DNA of 64,000 nt from Halicephalobus mephisto. Its lineage: Eukaryota > Nematoda > Chromadorea > Rhabditida > Panagrolaimidae. Location of the stretch: assembly GCA_009193035.1 (NCBI GenBank), contig SWDT01000034.1, positions 434,001-498,000 on the forward strand, read 5' to 3'. Made by a program: the position numbers and the translations under genes. The notes beneath the pieces are model-generated. The model had not been told where the DNA came from, searched no databases, and was given only the letters and a program-made list of their open reading frames with translations. Shown here one piece after another: positions 15,101 through 27,100 of this stretch (positions are counted from its first letter, which is position 1; each line of letters begins with the position of its first letter).

Positions 15101-18100
15101 TTAAATAAAAAGTAAAAATTTTATAAAAAAATTATTAAATAAAAAATAAAAATTGTTATAAAAAATTATTAAATAAAAAATAAAAATTTTATGAAAAAAA
15201 TTATTAAATAAAAAGTTAAAATTTTATAAAAAAAAATTAAATAAAAAGTTAAAAATTTTATAAAAAATTATTAAATAAAAAGTAAAAATTTTATAAAAAA
15301 ATTATTAAATAAAAAGTTTAAAGTTTTATGAAAAATTATTAAATAAAAAGTTAAAATTTTTTAAAAAATTATTAAATAAAAAGTAAAAAGTTTATAAAAA
15401 AATTATTAAATAAAAAGTTAAAAGTTTTTAAAAAATTATTAAATAAAAAGTTTAAAGTTTTATGAAAAATAATTTTGAAAACCACAAATCATTGCCGCTT
15501 TTGTGTGTGAAAATGGTCCACTGCAATTCACAATCCAATCGACCGGTATCGAAAACGATTATGAGCTGCTTTTGGATTCGCGCAAAATGCAAATCGAGTT
15601 TCCATAATACCTTTGAAACAGTGGACAATCGTGGACAAAAGGTTTCAAATTTTACCCTGGGGGAAAATAAATATTGATAAAAATTTTCATATTTTTATGG
15701 TCTTGGAACGAAGATAAAGATAATTTTAAACTTTTTGGTCCTGAGTGGAAAATAGACATTGGTAGGAATTAAATTTAGGTAAATTTAAAACGAAAATAAA
15801 AATTATTTTAAATTTTTGATTCTGGACGGAAAATAAATCTTAACACGAACTTTTATATTTTTATGGTCTTGGAACGAAGATAAAGATAATTTTAAACTTT
15901 TTGGTCCTGAGTGGAAAATAGATATTAGTGAGAATTTTCAAATTTAGGTAAATTTAAAACAAAAATAAAAATTATTTTAAATTTTTGATTCTGGACGGAA
16001 AATAGGTTTTGACGCGAATTTTTATATTTTTTAGTTTTGGAACGAAAATGAAGATAATTTTAAACTTTGGTCCTGAGCGGAAAATAAATCTTGATGAGAA
16101 AAATGAATTTTTTTTGTTCTAATATAATTTTAAAACGGGTGTTTAATTTTTTTTAAAATCAGTAAACTTGGGTTTTTTAATTTAAAAATTTTAAATCTAA
16201 CGACTCACCCATGAACTGAACCGGCTGTCCTACGGTACTGCCCCCGACGGGCTTGATGGTGATTTTCCTGGGATCGTATCCGGCGACAAAGAGAGGTCCG
16301 GAGTCGATGAGTCTGTCGTTGATGAAGACTTCTAGTCTGTGATCCCCTACTGTTCTGACGGTGTACTCGCATCTGACTCCAGAAGGCTGTTCTCGGATTC
16401 TGGTGTCTACAGTTCTTCCAGAAGGATCTGTGACTTTGATAGAGACGTTCTGGGTTCTGAGGGGTTCCGGCACAGGACCCCCTGGAGATCCGCTGATGGC
16501 GGTGATTTCGAAGACAGCAGGTTCCCCCACGGCAGCCCTGTGGAGCCCCACCCCCACGAGTTCGCTGACGTACCCGGAGTCCGTCCCAGAAGCATCCCTC
16601 GCTGAATAAGTCGATGATTCCCTCATGGACAAAGTCCAAGGACTTCCTCGAACATGTTCTCCGTTGAATTTCATCTCTATCACGTGAGGTATCCTCTGAT
16701 TCGGCGTAAAACTAGCGACAAACTCCCGAGGCGAAAGTTCCCTGACTCTGCAAGCAACTCTTCCACCGTTGATCACGATTTCCAAATTTCCAGATCCTGC
16801 TGCAGTTGCGTCAATTTCAAAAGTGTGATCTTTGTTGAGATTCCTAGTGTCGATGAATTGGGGTATCTTCCTGACACTAACGAGATCCGGATCACCAACG
16901 TTGCAGACAAACGGCGATTCGTAAACACTCTGATCGTACAAACGAACGTCAATCAGGTGTTCTCCTGAAATTATTTCCATCAAAAATTCAAAAATTCAAA
17001 AAAAGTTTTAAAAAATTTAAAAACTTGAAATCTTTCGAAATAACTTCTGGAATGAGATTCTGAATATAATAGTTTTTGAGCTGTCTTCAGAATCTCAACT
17101 TTCTAAAGTTATTTATGAAACTGTCTTCAGAATCTTAACTTTCTAAAATTATCTATGAATCTATCTTCAGAATCCAAGTTTCCCGAAGTTATTTATGAAA
17201 CTGTCTTCAGAATTGAAGCCTTGTAAAATTATTTATGAATCTATCTTCGAAATCGAAATTTTCTGAAGTTATTTATAAATCTATTTTCAGAATTGAAGCC
17301 TTGTAAAATTATCTATGAATCTATCTTCGAAATCGAAACCTTCTGAAGTTATTTATAAATCTATCTTCAGAATCCAAGTTTCCCGAAGTTATTTATGAAA
17401 CTGTTTTCAGAATTGAAGCCTTGTAAAATTATCTATCTTCGAAATCGAAATTTTCTGAAGTTAATCATGGGTCTATCTTAGAAAAAAAATCTTCTGAAGG
17501 TATCTACAACTCTATCTTCAGAATCCCAACTTTCTGAACTTATCTATAACTCTACCTTCAGAATTGAAGCTTTCTGAAATTATTTAAAAACTTTGATTTT
17601 TGATATTTTTTTTTCAACAAAAATAAAAATAAAAATTTCCACTTTGTTTTACTTATTACAATTTTTTTGAATATTTGATTTTCTGAAAAATATTTTTTCT
17701 AAATCCACTTACCCGCTTCAATGGGCTTCCATTCGATTCTGAAGGTGCCTTCGTCAATCTGGATGACTCTACCGTATTTTCGTTTGTTTGATGGACCTGT
17801 AAAAAATTTTAAATTTTTGTTTACTTTAAACACGTTTCATATTTTTAAACAAATCCAAAAAAATACAAAAATAAAAAAATAAAAATAAAAATAAAAATAA
17901 AGCAAAAAACGAACCAAGCGGACCCGGAACAAAACGGCAAATTTGGACATTTCACATGAAGCTGGTGATGGACATGGACCAAGTTGAGCTCAGTTTTATT
18001 TTTTTTTAAACTTATTTTTTATTAAAAAGCAAAAGTTAGTACAAAGCAACAAGTTAACAACAGAAAGGTAAACAGTGATTTTCGTGTCGAGATCAGTGAA

Positions 18101-21100
18101 AATTTAACAAACAATAATTTTCGTGCTGAGATCAGAAAAAAATTAAACAAATAAAAGATAGTAATTTTCGTGTCAAGATCAGTGAAAATTCAACAGGCAA
18201 TAATTTTCGTGTTGAGATCAAAGACAATCCAACTAATAAAGTACAGTAGTTTTCGTGCTGAGATCAGTAAGAACTCAACAGGCAATAATTTTCGTGTCAA
18301 GATAAAAAATAATCCAACTAATAAAATACAGTAGTTTTCGTGCTGAGATCAGAAAAAATTAATAAATAAAAGATAATTTTTGTATTCAAATTAGAGAAAA
18401 TTCAATAAAAAATAATAATTTCGGTAATAAAAATAAAAAATTATAAAATTAATAAAATTTAAATATTTAAGAATTAATAAAATTAAAAATATTTAAATAT
18501 TTATAAAAATAAAAAATTATAAAATTAATAAAATTTAAATATTTAAATATTTATAAAATTAAAAACATTTAAAAACATTTAAAAATTAATAAAATTAAAA
18601 ATGTTTAATAATTAATAAAACTAATAAAATTGAAAATAAAAATTAATGAAATCAAAAATATTTTAAAAGTTAAGGATTTTTGAATATTTATAAAATAAAA
18701 AATTTGTGCAAAATATTTGAAAAGAAAAATACTAAAATTAATCATTGGGAAATTCAGAAACAAAAGATGCACGCGTCATTGACACTAGGGAGAGATATCA
18801 ATGGAAGGAATTCAAAATTTAAAGAATCTACCGAGAGAACCGCTCCGACTCCTCGACAGAAACACGCAATTAATTCGATCTTGTTTGGGCGAAGGCAATT
18901 GACAGTTGACGTTGTACAGTCAAGAAGGAAATCCGATCGATCAGTCCCAAGGAGGTCGTTCTGATCTCAAGCGAGATAAGACTCAAGGTGACTTTAGTCC
19001 CGAATGTGCAAAAATCAAATTAAATAAGTTAAATTAATTTTGAAATATGTTAAAAATAGATTAAGAATCAAGGATAAAAATCAAAACTAACCAGTGATGA
19101 TTACGGATAAATCTTTGCTTTCGGCCCCGACGGCATGAACCATGAAGTTACTTGTTTGGTCAACTGCGGCCATCCGCAAGTTGTCGCCGTAGACAGAGAC
19201 CGAATTGGCATCCGCAATGTCGAGAATAAACGGGGAACCTGGAAATCGCGGATTAATAATTATTTTCATTTTTTTCAAATCAAAAATTTATCCAAAAACA
19301 GCTCTAGTAAAAGTTCAGATAGTGTCCATTTCTATTCCAAATTCAATTCCTCAGTCACTATCCGAAAAATCAAATTCAGTTTTTTCAGTCACTATCCAAA
19401 AAACAGCTCCAATGAAAAATGGGATAGTGACTGATTTTGAACACTATCCGAAACTATCAAATAATTAAGTCACTATCCAAAAACAGCTCCAATAAGAATT
19501 GGATAGTGACTGATTTTGGACACTATCCAAAACTTTATCAAATAATTAAGTCACTATCCAAAAACAGCTTCAATAAAATTTTGGATAGTGACTGATTTTG
19601 GACACTATTCTCAGATCTTATAGGAGCTGTAAGACCACTATTCAAAAATAGCTCTAATAAGAAATTTGGATAGTGTCCATTGTTAATAAAGATTTGATCT
19701 TTTCAGTTACTATCCAAAAACTGCTATGATAATGTTTAGAATAGTGACTGATTTGGGCATTGTTGAAGATCTTCATGCTCCTGATCCCCCGAACTCACCC
19801 TTGACTTCCATGTTGTTGAAAGCAATGTGGATCTTGTACTGGCCGGCTCCGTTGGGAGTAAAGTGGACTTTGTACTTCCCTGAGGGTATCCTCCTGGGTC
19901 CGAAGGTCTCTTCTTCCACTTCGCATTTGATCTGTTTTCCGTGTCGAAGAATGGAGACCCCCAGATTTCCTATTCCGGCTTTGCTGGCGTCTACAGTAAA
20001 CCTCAATTCTTGTCCCACTAATCCCACATCCAATCCGTAAACTTGAACAAGATTGGCATCGTAGACTTGACAGACGAAAGGACTTCCTTTGATGTGTTGG
20101 TCGTCATACAGTATCCCGATTTTCCATTCTCCGACTTCTGAAGGCGTGAATGTAGCTATCAAGGAGCTTCCTCGATGGATTACGGTACATGGGTGTCTTT
20201 TTCCAGAAGGGGCTTCTGCAAACACCACCACGTCCTCGGAATCTTCTTTTTCGCCTTGGGCGTTTATGACGACTTCGACGATGGACCCGATAGAACAAGG
20301 TTCGTTCAATCCCGAAAACGAAACCAAACTTGCTCGATCACCGTAATAATCCATTTTTGTCGATTTTTCAGAATCACTTTTTTGTTTAACAAAATCTTTC
20401 TGGATTACGGTAGAATCAGGTCCGCTGGAGGATTTCGAAAGCGGATTCTGAACTATGTGATCCTTGTCCAAAACAGCCACCAATTCTCCGATTTTTTTCC
20501 CGAGCTTCTGATTCGACTGAGTGGATTCGCTTTTGGAAAGCGCCCCTTGGAGGACCGACGAAGTGGACCCTGACTTCTGAGTCGACGGAAGAACGTTCAA
20601 CCCAATCGGACTCGTGGGCAACTCTGTCTGCTCACACAAGATGTGGATCTAAAATGGATCGATTCATTAATAACTGTTAATTAAAGTTTCAACAAAAAAA
20701 AAAATAAAATTTTCCATTTTAAAAAAAATCAAAATTATTCATTTTAAAAAAATCAAAATTTTTTGTTTTAAAATTTAAAAAATCAAAATTTTTTGTCTTA
20801 AATTAAAAAAAACAAAATTTTCTGTTTTAAAATAAAAAAAATTTAAATTTAAAAAATCAAAATTTTTTGTCTTAAATTAAAAAAAAACAAAATTTTCTGT
20901 TTTAAAATAAAAAAAAATTTAAATTTTCTGTTTTAAAAAAAATTAAAAAATTTAAATTTTTCATTTTAAAACAAAAATAAGTATTCTTGGTCTTAGAACG
21001 GAAATATTTCTTTCAGTCTTGACGCGAAGGAGTAAATTTTTTTGCTCTTAAAACAGAAATTATTTTTTTGGATTTAGGTAAGAATTAATTTTTTTGGTTT

Positions 21101-24100
21101 TAGAACAAAAATAAATAATTTCTAAGTTTTAAAATAAAAATAAATAATTTTTTAATTTAAAAAATAATAATTTTTTTGATTTAGAACGAAAGTAAAAAAT
21201 TTACAATTAAAAAAATTTTTTTCTTAACGCAAAAATCACAATATTTTACTTTTGAAACAAAAATAAACATTTTTGGTCTTAAAACGAAAATAAAAATCTT
21301 TAATTTTTAGTCAAAAAAATTTCAAATTGACATAAAAAAATTTTTATTTTAGTAAAAAAAAATATTTTTCTATCCGAGACCACCAAATAAGACCAAAAAG
21401 TGGGATTTTTAGTGAAATAAAGACAAAAGTAGATTGTTGACGAAAATCGGATAAAAGAAAAGTTTCCTTCGATCGCCGGAAGTTCCCCACCAATCATGTC
21501 GGGAGACCCGTAAAAAACAATAAAATTTATTGGGTCCACGTTTCAAACCAATTTTAGAGATAATTAGAAATTGTTGTAGAATTTAAAAAATAAGTCAATA
21601 AAAAAAAGTAATTTTAGGGATGATTAGAAACTATTGTAGAATTTTAAAAATAAATCAATAAAAAAGTAATTTTAGAAATAATTAGAAATTTTTATAAAAT
21701 TTTAAAAATAAGTCAATAAAAAAAATAATTTTGGAAATAATTAGAAATTATTATAAAATTTTAAAAATAAGTTAATAAAAAAAGTAATTTTAAAATTAGA
21801 AATTTTTATAAAATTTTAAAAATAAATCAATAAAAAAGTAATTAGAAATTATTGTAAAATTTTAAAAATAAATCAATAAAAAAAAGTAATTTTGGAAATA
21901 ATTAGAAACTATTGTAAAATTTTAAAAATATTCAGTAAAAAAGTAATTTTAAAATTAGAAATTTTTGTAGCATTTAAAAAATAAGTTAATAAAAAAGTAA
22001 TTTTAAAAGTAATTAGAAATTATTATAAAATTTAAAAAATAAATTAATAAAAAAATTTTAAAAATAAACAGAAAATTTTTTAAAATTAAAGAAAAATAAA
22101 ATTTTAAAAATTCTGAATCTAACATGGTAAATATAAATTTGAAAAAAAAATAATATTTATTGCTTTGATCATATTTCTGGAATACGATCAATAAAAAAAA
22201 TTTGAAACTTGGATTTGTGAAATTGAATGTTTTGCGTGAAAGAAGGGGACTTTAGACCAAATGCGAAAGTCCAAAACCAGAACTGGAACTTGATTCGAGT
22301 CCATTCTGCGTCTTCCCCGAGTTCCAACTTGCTCCTTTCCGAAAAATGAAAATACAACGGTCACTTGAACTTTAGTCACTATCAAAGTTGTCGATTTTCG
22401 AACTTTTGAAATAATTAAATCCAGAAATCAAAAAATTCAAATCAAATTTCTAATCTACTTCGAATTAATTCAATCCAGAAATCAAAAAATTCAAATTCGA
22501 ATCAAATTAATTCAATCCAGAAATTGAAAAATTCGAATTAATTCAATTCAGAAATCAAAAAATTCGAATTCGAATCGGATTTCTAATCTACTTCGAATCG
22601 ATTTCGAATTGATTCAATCCAGAAATCGAAAACTTTGAAAACTCGACAGTTTTGATCACTATCCTAAATTTCTACCAGAACTGTTTTTGGACAATGACTG
22701 AGCAGCGAATTCGGATCATTTTTCAAAAAAGAAAAATGGACATCATTTAAGATCTTTACAGGAACTGTTTTGAATAGTGGTCTTACAGCTCCTATAAGAT
22801 CTGAGAATAGTGTCCAAAATCAGTCACTATCCAAAATTTTATTGGAGCTGTTTTTGGATAGCGACTTAATTATTTGATAAAGTTTCGGATAGTGTTCAAA
22901 ATCAGTCACTATCCAAAATTTTATTGAAGCTGTTTTTGAATAGCGACTTTGACAGTTTCAGTAAGAAATGGATAGTATCTAAAATCAGTCACTATCCATT
23001 TTTCATTGGAGCTGTTTTTGGATAGTGTCTGATTAAAAAATTCTAATTACTATCTGAAATTGAAAAATAGATAGTGACTGAAAAGATCAAATTTTGGTTC
23101 TAACTGGACACTATCCATTTTTTCATTGGAGCTGTTTTTGGATAGCGACTTTGACAGTTGAAATACAATTGAATAATCAGACCCAAAATCTAGAAATCTC
23201 AAATCAAAGAGAATCTCAAAATGAAACTGACACCAGATCAATTATTATAAAAACCTGTCACAATTTGCAAACGAAAATTTTCACTTAAATCATTTTTGTT
23301 AATGAATTAATATTTTTGATCGATTCACAATTCTTGGCCGTTCCAGTGGAGTTTGAAGAATCTCATTTCTTTCCCAAAAAAACATCAACAACAACAGGTT
23401 TTTCCTTGGAATTTTCGCTCAAAATAAAAAAAATTTTATTGAGGCAACTTGCCAGAATTTCACTTTACATTGATTATTTTAGAATTTGCAAGAAAATGTG
23501 CTAAAATAGGATTAAGAAATTTAAGAAAATTATGTTTTTAAAGACGCTCAAACGGAAAACAAGGGACACTAAAACGATGAAACTGGATCAGTGGATTTTG
23601 AACAAGAAAAATCGATCCGGAATTTTTGTAGAAAAAAAATGAAGAAGTAAATGAAAGGAAAATGGGAATTCTGGAAAATACAAAAAAATAGTGGTTGATT
23701 TTGGGATATTTTAGTCACTATTTTAAAAATTTACTAAAAATGTCAAAAAAATTATAAAAATCAACTCCAATGAAAAATGAATAGTGTTCAGTTGGGATTA
23801 AAATTTAATCTTTTTATTCACTATCTATTTTTCGATTTCAGATAGTAATTAGGATCTTTTAATCAGACACTATCCAAAAACACCTCCAATGAAAAATGGA
23901 TAGTGTTCAGTTGGGATTAAAATTTGATCTTTTCAGTCACTATCACAAACTTTTACTAGAATTGCTAAAATCACTACAAAAACAGCTTTAATAAAAATAA
24001 ATAGTGTCTACTTCTGGTTCGATCAAAAACTTCCTAGTCACTATCCTTAAGGTTTATTAAAGCTTTTAAAAATAGTATAAAAAATATTTTTACTAACAAT

Positions 24101-27100
24101 ATGGATAATGTCTGAAACTAATCACTACAAAAACAGCTCTAATAAAAATAAATAGTGTCTACTTTTGGTTCGATCAAAAACTTCCTAGTCACTATCCTTA
24201 AGGTTTATTAAAGCTTTTAAAAATAGTATAAAAAATATTTTTAGTAACAATATGGATAGTGTCTGAAACTAATCATTACAAAAACAGCTTTAATAAAAAT
24301 GAATAGTGTCTACTTTTGGTTCGATCAAAAACTTTCTAGTCACTATTCTTGAGATTTATTAAAGCTTTTAAAAATATTATAAAAATATTTTTAGTAACAA
24401 TATGGATAGTGTTTAATCGAAAAAATGAACAAAACTTATTGCGGCAAGACCAAAGGTGGCAATAAAACTTGACCGTTCAAGTGATCAATGCGCGGACCAA
24501 CCAACTTGTTTTAACAAGAGTTTGCCATGGAATCTTGATTTGCAGTCAAATATCGGAAAACGGCTCTTCAAAAGAATGCAGGAGCGAGGTCACGCAAACG
24601 GCAGAGATGACCTTCCTTCTTTCATGGCTGAATCAACCTAGGGATCCATTTCCTCGTGCAAAATACCCACTAATTCTCTTAAACACCTTTGACCACAAAA
24701 ATTCCATTGTTTAAAAGAATAAAAAAGAATATTAAAAAATATTAAAAATAAAAATAAAAATAATTTCGAAAAAAAAAATATTTAAAAAATATTTAAAAAT
24801 ATTGAAAATTTTTGAAATAAAAAAAATATCTAAAAAATTAAAATTTTTTTAAATTTATAAAAATTTTAAATTTAAAAAATTCTAAATTTATAAAAAATTT
24901 AAATTTTAAATTTTAAAAAAATTTTGAAATTTTATAACTTTACTGATTCAAAGGAGATTTTAAAAAATAATAAAAAATTCGAAAAAGTCGTCAATCTTGT
25001 TCTAGGTTAAAATATACGATAACATCGAATTTGGAAAAAATTGTAATCAAAATTTGGATCTGACAAAAATAAAAAACAAGATGTTATAAATTTTCTAAAT
25101 TCTTGAAGTGGCCTATTTTCGGATTTTTTATTCTGGATGGTCTCAGAGGGAATTTAAAATTCGATGTAAAACACGAACTGTCTCCTACCACGAAAGTCCC
25201 CGAAAAGTACGGTAGGAATATGTGCTTTTGCAGGTACTGGAGATCAATTATAGCTGACCGTAATCGAATCCATTTGATTAGGCTCAGTTATGAGTGATTT
25301 CCAACACCTGTATAGTTTCTGAAAACTTCGAAAAATCGCTTCAGGACTGTTTTATAAAAAACCTCATATATGACTTTTATAATATATAATTAGTTAAGAA
25401 ATTATAACATTATAAAATAGGTATAATACAAAACTAAAAATGCATTTTTATAATTGTTGAAAATCACTTACAGCTGACTGTAATCGAACCCCGTTATAAA
25501 TGATTTCCAGCACCTTTATTATTTTTTAATATTTTTACAGTTATTATTATTACTGTAATTCTGTTTTAAAATTTTTGATATATTTTTTGGAATAAAGAAG
25601 TTCAAAAAGTGGACTTCCTCAAGACGTGTCCCAAGCACCCGTGTTTTTAATTTGAGAAACTTCAAGTCAAAAATTAAATGCAAAAAGTTGTTTTAAATAA
25701 ATTTGGATTTTTTATATAAAATTTTAAAAGTTAATATAGGCGAATTTCCACTTTATGGAATTTTAATTTAAACTTCCAAATATCCTTAAAATTGGAAGTT
25801 AATCTTCAGAATCCAGAATTCAGGATTTTGAAAATAAATCGTTAATTCTGCTTTCAGATTCAGAATTTACGGATTTAGTTGCACTGTTATGAATACTTTT
25901 CGCTCAATATGAATTACACAATTCGAGCATAAATGTCATTAGTATAAGTGCCCAAAATATAAATACCATATAACCAGTTTTAGGTATCCTTAAAGTTGAA
26001 CAATAATCATTTATAATCATGCAACTAAACCCGTAAAATCTGAATTTGAAATCAGAATTAACAGTTAATCTTTAGAATCCTGAATTTTGACTTTTGATTA
26101 GGAATTTACGAGCTTGATTACGTTGTTACAAACGTTTTTGTTCAGTTCTGACTACTGGAATATATCCCTGGGACATAAGTGTCATACAACTCTCAAGAAT
26201 CTAGCCAATATTGTAGCAAAATTAAACAAACCTGGTAATTTCCGGTGTTTTTAGGAATGAAACTTAGAACAGCTCCTTTATCCGTCCTTGATTTCTTCAA
26301 TTCCAAAAATTTGTTATCTAAAACTTCTCCTTCTGGTCCTACTATGAAAACATCGATATCTTCAATAAGAACGTCGCTTCCTTCGGCGAAGGCCAGATCC
26401 AGATTTAGCTGTTGGTTCTGGAAGCAGGAAGTGGATATGGGGCCTTCTGGGTTGTGGAATTCTTGCTGTATATAGGGTTCCTTCCTGGGGACCATAGGGG
26501 AAGGCGAAGTGATTCTTTCTGTCGTCTTCGGGATGGACTTTATGCTTTGTTCTTGGGACAAAGATGACAAAGCTGCTGCTAAGGCTAGAATCCCTAAGTG
26601 CTCTACGTCGACGTCGGATATGTCATCTGGACCGATGAGACTCGCAACCCCAATGTCGAGGGCTCCATCCAGGGCTCGGGCCACGTTCTGCGACCAGAAG
26701 ACCGGATCTTCGAAGTCCATCTGCTCCAATCCCGGCACCGCACCCCCGACTCTTTCAACTAGACGAGATAGAAGATAACCGTCGTTCCAGGACCTTTCGA
26801 AATCAGTGATTCTGACGTCCGGAAGCAACTTCTGGACATTAGCTAATGTAGCCTTGTATCCTGGACCTCCTTTCTTGACAAAATAAGAAAGATAAGTGAT
26901 GGTGGAAAGTTCGTCTAAATCGTTGGAGGAGAAATGCTCTGCAGAAATGATGGCCGGGATTTGAAGATGTTTCTCGGCCAAAGACAGAGCTTGAGCGCAG
27001 TTTGACGTTCTAAAAAATTCTCAGTAGTTACTTGCATACTTTTCAGTCACTATCCAAAAACAGCTCCAATAAGAATTAGATAGTAACTGATTTTGGACAC

